DNA of 11,442 nucleotides from JANJWP01 sp964540725 (GTDB lineage: Bacteria; Patescibacteriota; Gracilibacteria; BD1-5; UBA2023): assembly GCA_964540725.1 (NCBI GenBank), contig CAZINU010000022.1, positions 1 to 11,442 of the forward strand, given 5' to 3'. The notes beneath the pieces are model-generated. The model had not been told where the DNA came from. It worked only from the letters and a program-made list of their open reading frames with translations, and searched no databases. The position numbers and the translations under genes are program-made. Positions 1 to 7,229 of this stretch are shown here, in pieces. Every line of letters starts with the position of its first letter. Positions within the stretch are counted from its first letter, which is position 1.

Positions 1-1
1 C

Positions 2-190
2 GCTTCCGACCGAAAGAAGGAAGAGCGGAAAGAAGGAAGGAAACCGGAGCGGAGCGGGGGAGGGGACGTTCGTTCCCCCAAGACCGATTCCGGTGCCGAA
101 TCGAAAAAACCGAAGCCCGCGACGAAAAAAACGAAACCGGTCGGCCCGGAAATTTCCGGCGACGATCTTCCCGATTGGCTCAAGCCGTAA
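2..190 (+). CDS. C-terminal fragment of an unknown charged protein (5' end outside the window)
   Basis: This open frame enters from the left edge and ends at TAA (188-190), giving 62 visible residues. They are low-complexity and dominated by Lys, Glu, Arg, Gly and Pro, as in a disordered tail, and they close with the acidic/aromatic motif DDLPDWLKP. No fold or catalytic motif is visible, so no function is assigned. The next gene starts 19 bases downstream on the same strand with no terminator between, so the two are probably co-transcribed. Codon use and GC-richness match the neighbours. The frame assignment rests on its being open to the edge, on the clean TAA, and on the tight spacing to the next start. 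Confidence 0.6.
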   Translation, partial: ASDRKKEERKEGRKPERSGGGDVRSPKTDSGAESKKPKPATKKTKPVGPEISGDDLPDWLKP

Positions 191-209
191 CTAACCGTTC
201 CGATTCCGT

Positions 210-2621
210 ATGAACGATCCGCTCGCATCCGCCGAATCCGCCCAACCGTCGGGCATGCTCGACGAAATCTTGAACGCTCCGGAATCCGGAGCGTCGATTC
301 CGAACGAAGTTCCCGTCTCCGCCCCCGAAGGGGGCGTTTCGGTTTCCGTAGCCCCTCCCGAAATGTCCGCTCCTTCCGACAATTCCCTCGCTTCCCTTTT
401 GGAGACGGCCCCCGTTTCCGGATCGGAGCCGCCCGCTCCGGTTCCTCCGTCCGAACCGTCCGCGAGTCCTGCTCCCGCGCCCGTTCCCCCGAAAAAGAAG
501 AAGGAGCCCATGAAGCCCGTGGATTTTCTGAAAATCGTCGGAGCCCTCATTCTGGTTGCCCTCATCTTCTTCGGATCCTTCCTCGCGTACGTCGTTTTCA
601 ATCCCGAGCAGGCGAAATTCTTCATTCAATTCGGCATCAATCCGGCCGATATCGCCCGGTTGCTCGAACTCCTCGTCAACGGCATCTTCGGAACGATCGC
701 GTTCGTCCTCTCCGTTATCTGGATCGTCTTCCTGTTCCGGGCGATCATGACGAAGAAGGAATATAAACGGAAGAAAACCGTTTCGACCATTTTCGCGATT
801 TTTTTCGGCATGACGCTGTTTTCCAGTATCGGGTTCTGGGCGTTCCTCATTGAAAAAATCGGCGCGGAAGACTTCGAAAATCCGAACGGGGGAGTCGTCG
901 TACACGACAACGACCGATATCTGTCGGCCCGTTTCAAGAATACGAGCGAGGTCTACGATTTCAATAACCTCATCGGCCCCGTAACCCTTCGGTTCGATCT
1001 TTCGTCGGACGCCCGGTTCGCGGAAAAATCCATGACGATCGAATCGTTCGAAATCGACTTCGACGGAGACGGAACGGTCGATAAGGAATGAACCGATCCG
1101 CGCTCGGCTTCCGACCTCGTTTTCACCTACGATCGGAAGGGGAAATTTTCCCCGAAGGGATCGTACGTCGGAAAAAACAAGGTAACCCGCGAATCCGAGG
1201 TCCGCGATATCGCGTTCCCCACCGTGAACATCTCCGGCATGATCACGGTCACGCCGACGAAAAAGGGGATCGTGTTCGACGCGAAGGACGTCGCCGCCCT
1301 CGGAAACCCCAAATGGTACGAAATCGACAAGGATGCCGACGCGCCCGTTTCGACCGAAGCGGTCTATACCGCGAAATTCGAGAAGGAGGAGCGTTCCGTT
1401 TGCCTCGCGCTCGTCAATAGTAAGAATCCCGGGGAAACCTGCGACAAGATTTTCATCGTCAAACCCCAGGGCGACACGCCCATTCAGGCGACCGTGGTTA
1501 TGGAAAAAGCGAAATCCGACGATCCGTTCACGTACCGGGTCTCCCTTTCCGACGTCAAGGTCCGGAGCGGCGGAGAAATCGTCGATTACCAGTGGCGCCT
1601 CGAGGGCGGATCGGTTTTCTGCAAGGAAGAGGAATGCGAATGGTCGTTCAACGAGTACGGAAAGAAAAAGATCGTCGTGAAGCTTACCGACGCCGCAAGA
1701 AATTCGGTGGAGATCGAGCATCTGTTCACGATCGAACGCCCCCTCGTGCTCTCGAAGAATTCCGACGGAAGTCCCCTCGTTCGGGTAATCGACGAATCGA
1801 CCGGAAAGGAAATGCTCGGTCCCGGTTCGTACGATCAGGCGACCGAGAGTTACCGCATAGAGAACGTGACCGTTCCGGCGACGTTCTCGTTCGACGCCCG
1901 AGACGTTCGGGTAAAGAACGCCGGCTACGAACTCGAATCGGTCGAATGGGCCTTCGGAAAGAAGGATAAGAAGGTCGGAACGAACGTAGCGTACGAAATC
2001 GTTTCCGAAGGACGGACGGAAATCCTCGCCACCTACGTTTTCGTCAATCCGACGACCGAAGCCCGGGCCGAAGCTCAGGACCGGATCGTGTTCGAGGTAC
2101 AACGGAAGGATCTTTCCGCCCAATTCGCCATCGTTCAGGATAGCGAATACGCTCCCGCGACCGTTCGGTTCGACGGGTCGGCAAGCCGTACGAAGCGCGG
2201 AACTATCACGAAATTCATTTACGATTTCGGCGATGGGCGCCCTCCGGTGGAGGGAGACTCCGTCCAAACCTACCGGTACGACCGCGACGGCGAATACGAA
2301 GCCTCCCTTACGGTCATCCGGGACGACGGAACCAAGGATACGGCCGTTCGGAAGATCGTACTGAAATCGCAACCGAAAACGCTCTCCATCAACACGAGCG
2401 TATCTACCGGAACGCCCGGAGCGGGCATCGACTTCGACGTGTTCGGAAGCGCTGGGCAGATCGATTCCTACGCGTGGGATTTCGGCGATTCGACGCCGAT
2501 CGCGACCGAACCGACCCCGACGCACGTCTACGAATCTTCCGGAAAATACCTCGTCAAACTTCAAGTCCGCTATGCGGACGGTACCTTCCGGAGTGCGGAG
2601 AAGGAAGTGGTCGTGCGGTAA
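210..2621 (+). CDS. Three-pass membrane protein with extracellular PKD-type repeats, read through one UGA
   Basis: Predicted 803-residue envelope protein. Residues 1-100 are a Pro/Ser/Ala-rich, probably disordered cytoplasmic region ending in a lysine patch (PKKKKEP). Three hydrophobic segments follow at about 108-130, 157-180 and 190-213. The rest is a beta-rich exterior: a DFDGDGTVD calcium-loop-like motif near 284-292, PKD/Ig-like repeats, and two clear PKD domains with YDFGDG at 671 and WDFGDS at 756. PKD domains usually mediate adhesion or protein contacts at the cell surface. TGA at 1089-1091 is codon 294, inside the first PKD-like unit. The same frame continues to TAA at 2619 with no ATG for a separate downstream gene (the first alternative start is GTG at 1224), so I read one gene with UGA as Gly. 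Under the standard code it would be a 293-residue protein plus an orphan C-terminal piece. The ATG at 210 has no Shine-Dalgarno. Ligand unknown. Confidence 0.85.
1089..1091 (+). other. In-frame UGA, probably glycine, in the PKD protein
   Basis: Codon 294. The flanking residues are GTVDKE before and TDPRSASD after, and both sides belong to one PKD-like unit (a DFDGDG strand, then FTYDRKGKF). Read as Gly this is an ordinary turn. As a stop it would cut the domain in half. Confidence 0.8.
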
Positions 2622-2668
2622 TCGGCACGATTCCGGAGCCTGCCGATTTCGGACGGATTCCAACCGCT

Positions 2669-2700
2669 CGGAAAAACCGCCCCTGGGGGCGGTTTTTCCG
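2669..2700. terminator. Bidirectional rho-independent terminator
   Basis: A perfect 15-bp inverted repeat: arms 2669-2683 and 2686-2700 around a 2-base centre (TG). The arms hold a GC core flanked by A5 on one side and T5 on the other, so each transcript has a GC stem followed by U residues. It lies 48 bases after the plus-strand PKD gene and directly abuts the stop codon of the minus-strand pilin gene, so it can end both converging transcripts. Confidence 0.92.
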
Positions 2701-3318
2701 TTAGAATGACTCCTTCCAGTTCGTCAGGATTTTTTCGAGAGTGACTTCGTACGGTTCCGTTCGGGAAGCATCCCTCCAAGATACCGAAGACCGAACCTTC
2801 AACGCCTTCGCTCCGGCAACTCCGACGTCCGTTATTCGAATCGTTCGTGAGAAGATGGAACGGCAATCGTGTCGGGAGCCTCTTTGACAGCGGGGAAGGG
2901 AAGAACCCGTTCCTTGGATCGAAAGCCCGTTTCCGTCGAAGGCGACGCCCGACCAACTCGTCGCGTCGCCCCGGACGTACCAGAGTCCGCTTTCGTTCGA
3001 GAGGTGGTACGGCCCTCCGTACAACGTTGCCACTGAACCTCCCCCGACACAGGCGTTGTCATACCCTTTTACGTCGAAACAATTTTCAAGGTTGCTTGAA
3101 AATTTGAGCCAATTGGTATTTCGGATGTTCTCGACGGCTTCGATTCCTTCGCGTGCCAGATTGATAGCCAGGATGCGGTTTTCCGTTGTTGCCGCAAGCT
3201 TCGTTCCGCTCCCAACGAGTTGGAACGTTCCAATGATCCCGAAGCTTATGATCACTATGACCACGATGGCTTCCACGATCGTATTGGCCGCGTTTTTGGA
3301 CGATTTCGGGCGGAACAT
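2701..3318 (-). CDS. Type IV minor pilin / pseudopilin-like protein
   Basis: 205 residues with a class III (prepilin) signal: a short positively charged leader (residues 1-11), then NTIVEAIVVIVIISFG, a hydrophobic helix to about residue 33. The glutamate at 16 sits at the conserved +5 position if cleavage falls between Ala11 and Asn12. That site is slightly unusual, because Gly before an aromatic residue is commoner. After the helix come an N-terminal helix region (about 40-72) and a beta-rich head with four cysteines (80, 90, 144, 152) that could form two disulfides. The layout resembles PilV/PulG-like minor pilins. The substrate relationship with the prepilin peptidase at 5552-6562 is inferred from family knowledge. 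The ATG at 3318 is the only start in frame before an upstream TAA. It lies 12 bases after the FecR-like gene, so the two are probably co-transcribed. No Shine-Dalgarno is seen. Confidence 0.85.
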   Translation of the reverse strand: MFRPKSSKNAANTIVEAIVVIVIISFGIIGTFQLVGSGTKLAATTENRILAINLAREGIEAVENIRNTNWLKFSSNLENCFDVKGYDNACVGGGSVATLYGGPYHLSNESGLWYVRGDATSWSGVAFDGNGLSIQGTGSSLPRCQRGSRHDCRSIFSRTIRITDVGVAGAKALKVRSSVSWRDASRTEPYEVTLEKILTNWKESF

Positions 3319-3330
3319 GCGATCGGGCGG

Positions 3331-4821
3331 TTAGAGCTGGGATTTTTCCGACGTTCAGGTTCCGGAAACGGGGGCCGGAGAAACCGTTCCGGGGGTTTTT
3401 TCTTCCGGTGCGCTCGTCGGCGCGGCGCTTTCGGCGGGCGCTTCCTTTACGATGATGAGCTGCGACGTCTTGAGGAGTTCGTCGTTTTCCCCGTAGTACC
3501 GGATTTCGTAGGTGTTGATGCCGTCGTTCATCGTTCCGTAATCCTTGTTGGCGAAATAGTACCAATACGTTCCGTACTGCGTGAACTTGGTAAGGCGGAA
3601 GCCGTTGACGGTAATCTGCTTGACGCTCCCCTTCGGGAGCCGGCCCTCGATTCGGACGACGTTTTCGGTCGTTTTGTACGGATTCTCGGCCGGAGCCACG
3701 ATGCGGAATTCCTTGTCGGAAATCGGATACGTCGTTACGGTCGGCTTCGAGGCCGTGTCCGCCGCCTTCTTCGCGCTGGAGTAAACGGTAAGGAAGCCTT
3801 TTCCCGCCTGGGCGTTCGGAACGAGGTTGCCGTCGGCGTCGAAGGCCCGCCATACGAGGTCGTTCCGGTTGGAGGAAAGGGGGAATCCCTTGAAAGAAAA
3901 GGTTTTCTTCTCCGCATCGAGCTTCGTCTCCTTATCGTTGATGGTCACCTTGGCGACGTTCGGGTGCACGACCGTTCCTTCGATGTCGATCTCTTGGGTT
4001 TCGACGCTCGATTCGTCTTCCGGGTTCGTAAACACGATGGGCTTCGAAGCCGACGTTCCGGAAACTTGCGCGCTGCCGGAAGCCGACGTTCCGGACGCCG
4101 TGGCGGAACCTTCGGTAAGGAGGTAGGCGTCGCCCCCGTGCTTCAGATACACGTTTTCGGTTCGGAAGAAAGAATCGATGGGGCGGATGGCTTCCGGGAG
4201 CTTGACGGTCGCCGCCTCGCTCGAAAGGACTCCGACCATCTGGTTGACCCCGACCTCGGTATTGGACGCTTCGGTCGCGACTGCGACCCGCCCCTTCAAT
4301 ACGTACACGTTGCTTCCTACGGCGTTCTGCGAGAACGCCGCGACGCTGCCGGCCTTCGGAGTGACCGTGAGGTTCTTGAGTTTGAAAACGGTATCCTCGG
4401 CGTTCGCTTCGACCCAAACGTACGAGGAAAGGAGCTCGAACGCGTGCTTGCCTTCGGCATTGCGTCCGCGGTAGGCGATTTCGGTCAGCCGGTCGGCCGA
4501 AAGCTTCGTTTGGCTTCCTTCGATCGTCAGATCAGCGTCGCCCGATTTCACTTCGAGCCGATTGTCGGTGGGGTACATTTTCTCTTCCCCTTCGAGCTTT
4601 TTCTTCGAGTCGCCCGACATGTAGAGGTAGATTTCGGAATTCTCCGATTTCGGAAGCACGGTCACGCTGTCGGCTCCTCCGCGGCTTTCGGAGTCGGTTC
4701 CTTCCGAGAAGAACGCCTTCAAAACGATGAGGAGGATGGTTCCGGCCACGAGAATGGGGAGTCCGAGGGAGAGGAGGGAATTCCGACGGGCCATCCGTTC
4801 GTTGCGAAGCATTCGGGTCAT
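3331..4821 (-). CDS. FecR-like single-pass membrane protein with Ig-like repeats, read through one UGA
   Basis: 496 residues when TGA at 3355-3357 (codon 489) is read as Gly; the frame then adds TSEKSQL and stops at TAA 3331-3333. Residues 1-14 are basic, and 15-38 form one membrane helix. Residues about 60-200 look like a FecR domain: LEVKSGDADLTIEG, SSYVWVEA, VTPKAGSVAAF, VYVLKGRVAV. A Ser/Gly/Ala linker (237-258) contains a repeated SGTSAS unit encoded by a 17-base direct repeat (4046-4062 and 4079-4095). Two Ig-like units follow (about 262-347 and 385-460; IEGTVVHP, then VRIEGRLPKGSV), and then a Pro/Ser-rich tail. FecR domains act in envelope signalling in Proteobacteria; in CPR they appear on surface proteins of unknown role, so I claim no iron function. 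A start at Met10 is also possible. The gene has its own promoter candidate at 4851-4878. Confidence 0.85.
3355..3357 (-). other. In-frame UGA near the FecR-like C-terminus
   Basis: The TGA follows ...PAPVSGT and is followed in frame by TSEKSQL and TAA at 3331. The surrounding tail is disordered, so conservation cannot decide between Gly and stop. I favour Gly because no other gene here ends in TGA and because the prepilin peptidase evidence is strong. Confidence 0.6.
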
Positions 4822-4850
4822 AAGGCGTTTGGTAGGTTCTAATCGGACGG

Positions 4851-4878
4851 ACTATATTCGAAAACCCCCGCGAATCAA
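4851..4878 (-). promoter_or_regulatory. Candidate sigma70-type promoter of the FecR-like gene
   Basis: On the minus strand, TTGATT (4873-4878) and TATAGT (4851-4856) are separated by 16 bases. Transcription would begin near 4844, about 23 bases before the ATG at 4821. The -35 box lies in the loop of the upstream gene's terminator hairpin. The spacer contains a run of five G, which weakens the call. Confidence 0.45.
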
Positions 4879-4885
4879 GCGGGGG
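4865..4885 (-). terminator. Rho-independent terminator of the 4916-5473 gene
   Basis: A perfect 7-bp GC stem (4865-4871 with 4879-4885) around a 7-base loop, followed on the minus strand by TTTT (4864-4861). It begins 30 bases after the stop codon of the unknown gene at 4916-5473. Confidence 0.85.
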
Positions 4886-4915
4886 AATGCGAAGAAAACG
4901 GGTTTTTCCGAGGGG

Positions 4916-5473
4916 TTATTCGGCCAGCGCCGACTCGTCTTTCGGAATGACGGCCTCAAGGGCGGCGTAGGTGGCGTCTTTTCCCTGGGGAACGCGGACG
5001 GAGACGGAATCCCCGATGTTGGCCTTCAAGAAGGTGACGCTCGCCATGAGGACGTTGTACGCCTTTCCGTCGGCGACGACCTGGTACTTGTCGCGGTTCG
5101 AGGCGAGAAGTCCGATTTTGGTTTCGTACGGAATTTCCTCGATGATCTTGTACATGATCTTGCCGTCGGCCGCGATAATGGCCTTGAGCTTGCTTCCTTG
5201 AACCAAATGCGACTTGGAAGCGTAGTTCTGGGGGACGGGGTAGGTATTGCCGTCCGAACCGAGCATCGATTCGCCGGTAAAGACCCCCTCGACGATCTTT
5301 TCGTCGCCGTTCTTGTAGGCATGGAGTCCGGTGACGTCGAGTTCGGCGTCGCGCTTGCCCGGTTCGTATCCGGAAACGGTCGAAAGGAGTTTTCGGGCCG
5401 AAGTGACCGATTTTTGCGCGGCGTCCAAAAGGTCGCGGATCGCCGCGAGTTTTTTCTGATCGGAAGCGTCCAT
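4916..5473 (-). CDS. Unknown protein with N-terminal helix and two small beta modules
   Basis: 185 residues, no signal peptide or membrane segment, probably cytoplasmic. Residues 1-35 look helical and amphipathic. Residues about 45-115 form a beta-rich unit with IVEGVFTGESM, GSDGNTYPVP and NYASKSHLV, ending at DGKIMYKIIEEIP. A second beta unit spans about 128-176 (QVVADGKAYNVLM, ANIGDSVSVRVP). The two modules have the feel of OB or KOW-type small barrels, which would suggest nucleic-acid or ribosome contact, but I see no diagnostic residues and assign no function. The style resembles conserved CPR proteins of unknown role. The gene is transcribed alone: promoter candidate at 5503-5531 and a clear terminator at 4865-4885. 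The ATG at 5473 has no Shine-Dalgarno. It ends in TAA. Confidence 0.85.
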   Translation of the reverse strand: MDASDQKKLAAIRDLLDAAQKSVTSARKLLSTVSGYEPGKRDAELDVTGLHAYKNGDEKIVEGVFTGESMLGSDGNTYPVPQNYASKSHLVQGSKLKAIIAADGKIMYKIIEEIPYETKIGLLASNRDKYQVVADGKAYNVLMASVTFLKANIGDSVSVRVPQGKDATYAALEAVIPKDESALAE

Positions 5474-5502
5474 TCGTATTGGTTTTAGAAATATCCGAAA
5501 CC

Positions 5503-5531
5503 AGTATAGCCGGTTATGGAACGAAAACCAA
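5503..5531 (-). promoter_or_regulatory. Candidate sigma70-type promoter of the 4916-5473 gene
   Basis: On the minus strand, TTGGTT (5526-5531) and TATACT (5503-5508) are spaced by 17 bases. Transcription would start near 5496, giving a leader of about 23 bases to the ATG at 5473. The -10 box matches the consensus at five of six positions. Confidence 0.55.
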
Positions 5532-5551
5532 GAAACGGGACTTGACGGAAT

Positions 5552-6562
5552 TTACGGAAGTGTCGGAAAAATTCTCGCGACGGTCTCCGAATACCAAAGG
5601 AGGGACGCGTACAATCCCGCGACGAGGAACGGCCCGAACGGAACCCGAACGTTCCGTTTTCGCGCTATGATGAGGAAATAGAGGCCGACGACACTTCCGA
5701 TGAGATAGGCGAAAAATACGCCGAGCGCCGCGATTTTCAGGCCGCCCACGACTCCCATGAAGATCGCGATCCGAAGGTCGCCGAGTCCGATCCAGGTAGG
5801 GAGCTCTTCCCCCTCGTCGTGGACGGCTCCCCGTTTTTTAAAGAGCTCGGCCGTCACCGCGAACGGGAGCCATACGAAGTGCCAAACGACCGACCAAGCG
5901 TCTTTCCACGCCTTTTTCCGAAGGCAGTACGAAGCGGCTGGAATGAGGAATTGCAGGTAAAAGAACGAATAGATGGCCAGCGCTCAGAGAAGGGCGTTCT
6001 GCCAATTCGGAAGGAACGAATACGCTTCGCCCGGAAGGAAATCCGGCTTTACGACGGGTTCGAAGTGCCGGAAAAGCGCGGACGACTCCGGGAGCGTTCC
6101 GAGAAGCAGGGCCCCGATCGCGATGGCGGGAATGAGCACTTCGTCGGTCACTTCCATGAACAGGAGGTCGTAGAAGACCGTGACGACCGAAACGAACGCG
6201 ACGGCCAAAAAGAAGGCGAGCCTCGCGAGTTCGTTCAAGTCGCCCGAGGCGAGGGCGCCCAAATCGACGAGGAAGGCCCCGGTCATTGCGAACAGCGCGC
6301 CCATCGTGAGCTCGAGGGCCGGGTACATGAAGGGGATTTTTTTCCGACAGTCCTTCCCCGCGCAGCGTCCGCCCTGAACGGCGTAGGAGACGATGGGGAT
6401 GAGTTCTTTCCATGTCAGCGTCTTTCCGCAGTACGGACACTGGCTCCGCCCCGTGGCGATTCCCGATTTCCGGTCTTTCGTACGGGTGATGACGACCGAG
6501 GAAAAACTTCAGAACAGCGTTCCGAAGAGGAAGAGCGTCGAGAGGAAGAAAGCGGAGTGCAT
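5552..6562 (-). CDS. pilD: Type IV prepilin peptidase / N-methyltransferase (A24 family), with two UGA codons
   Basis: 336-residue polytopic membrane protease that removes the leader of type IV prepilins and usually N-methylates the new terminus. Read with UGA as Gly, every family landmark appears in order. The N-terminal helix holds LFGSFSSVV (UGA = Gly18 of GSF). A zinc-ribbon insert has Cys42, 45, 67 and 72 (CPYC, then RCAGKDC), flanked by LIPIVSY and MYPALEL. The first catalytic aspartate region is VFYDLLFMEVTD (Asp132, with Asp140 after it). A helix then starts LLGALAIYSFF (UGA = Gly193), and the second catalytic motif is GLGDLR (Asp262). Under the standard code the gene is three fragments and the cysteine motif is lost. 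The ATG at 6562 is preceded by a C-rich mRNA leader with no Shine-Dalgarno. The minor pilin at 2701-3318 is a plausible substrate. Confidence 0.92.
5984..5986 (-). other. In-frame UGA = Gly193 of the prepilin peptidase
   Basis: Codon 193, in NALL-UGA-ALAIYSFF. Family members carry a glycine at this point (LLGALLGF-type) at the start of the helix that precedes the second catalytic Asp motif. The frame continues 143 codons to TAA. Confidence 0.88.
6509..6511 (-). other. In-frame UGA = Gly18 of the prepilin peptidase
   Basis: Codon 18, in GTLF-UGA-SFSSVV. The equivalent residue is the glycine of the GSF motif in the first membrane helix, conserved across A24 prepilin peptidases. Trp or Sec here would not fit the family. 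Confidence 0.9.
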
Positions 6563-6583
6563 GGGGTGGGGTGGGGAATGGGG
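6563..6583 (+). other. Potential G-quadruplex motif at the prepilin peptidase start
   Basis: Four runs of four G on the plus strand (6563-6566, 6568-6571, 6573-6576, 6580-6583) with loops of 1, 1 and 3 bases, directly abutting the peptidase ATG. The plus strand is the template for that gene, so the mRNA leader is C-rich and any quadruplex would form in DNA. Confidence 0.6.
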
Positions 6584-6594
6584 AATGCGCGTTC

Positions 6595-6639
6595 CGCGGT
6601 CGGACGTCCGGAAGGTCGGTTCCGAAACCGGCGACCGCG
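6595..6639. repeat. Nested inverted repeats between recO and the prepilin peptidase gene
   Basis: An outer 8-bp perfect inverted repeat (6595-6602 with 6632-6639) encloses a 5-bp stem (6617-6621 with 6626-6630, loop CCGA) and overlaps the 10-base palindrome CGGACGTCCG (6601-6610). No T tract follows on either strand, so it is not a classical terminator. It could fold in the mRNA linking recO and the peptidase gene. Confidence 0.5.
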
Positions 6640-6640
6640 A

Positions 6641-7219
6641 TTAGAGGTGGTATTTCCGAAAGGCGGATTCGGCTACGGAATCGGCTTCTTCGAGGAGTAG
6701 CGGTTCGATCCCGGCGATTCGGACGAGATCGTCCATCGCGTACGTTCCGGTCGCTCGGCTGAGCCGCCGGAACGCCTCGCTCGCGGATTTCGGAATTTCG
6801 TAGGTTCCGAGGGTCTGGGCGAACTTCAGCCGGAAGAACGTTCCGGCTTTCCGGCATCGGCCGGGGTCTTCGAAGAACGGTTGGCTCCGGACGAATTCGT
6901 CGAAGAGCGTTTTTGCCGGAACGCCTTCGGGCAAAGCCTCGGCGACCGATCGGACCGTTTTGAGGAACGAAAGGACGCCGTCGTAATCGAGCCCCTCGAA
7001 ATTCAAGTTCTTCCGGAGTTTGGCCGAAACGAGCCGGTTCCGTCCCCCCTTCGTCTCTACGGAGGCTTGGATGAGGCATCCCGTATCGAACTTCGGCCCG
7101 GCGCGTTTTTCCGAGGCGAACGCCCGGATCCTGCCGAAATCGCGGCTCCAGAGTTCGTACACCGCGTCGGATTCCGAGATGCCCGTACGTTTGAGGAAGA
7201 TGCTTTCGGTTACGTGCAC
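6641..7219 (-). CDS. recO: RecO-like recombination mediator, short form
   Basis: 192 residues. RecO loads RecA onto SSB-coated single-stranded DNA in the RecFOR repair pathway. The N-terminus matches the RecO OB-fold pattern: VTESIFLKRTGISESDAVYELWSRD, then FGRIRAFASEKR (compare 'aivL+...EsD....l.t.e.G+i...a.G.r' in the family), followed by a helical C-terminal part. At 192 residues it is shorter than the roughly 240 usual, and I see no CxxC zinc motif; the only cysteines are isolated. The GTG at 7219 was chosen because it begins exactly at the OB fold and lies 10 bases after the upstream stop. An ATG at 7333 would overlap the upstream gene by about 100 bases and add a low-quality Arg/Ser-rich extension. 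Probably co-transcribed with the pseudo-PP2C gene. It ends in TAA. Confidence 0.75.
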   Translation of the reverse strand: MHVTESIFLKRTGISESDAVYELWSRDFGRIRAFASEKRAGPKFDTGCLIQASVETKGGRNRLVSAKLRKNLNFEGLDYDGVLSFLKTVRSVAEALPEGVPAKTLFDEFVRSQPFFEDPGRCRKAGTFFRLKFAQTLGTYEIPKSASEAFRRLSRATGTYAMDDLVRIAGIEPLLLEEADSVAESAFRKYHL

Positions 7220-7229
7220 GGCCGAATTC

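Noticed and set aside
180..2663. An 827-codon open frame on the minus strand opposite the PKD gene
   Set aside because: It mirrors the sense codons of a GC-rich gene that avoids TTA, CTA and TCA. The product is Arg/Gly/Asp-rich with no fold, while the sense strand has PKD motifs and membrane helices.
3220..4842. A 540-codon plus-strand frame opposite the FecR-like gene
   Set aside because: Arg/Gly/Val-rich shadow; the minus strand has the membrane helix, FecR pattern and Ig-like units.
5984..6511. Pseudogene or sequencing-error explanation for the broken prepilin peptidase
   Set aside because: Both breaks are in-frame TGA substitutions at conserved glycines with no frameshift, and two more genes show the same pattern. 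Random decay would not choose TGA and Gly sites each time.
6509..6511. UGA as tryptophan (code 4) or selenocysteine
   Set aside because: The aligned family residue is glycine at both peptidase sites. TGG is already used for Trp throughout, and no selenoprotein context or SECIS-like hairpin is evident next to the codons.
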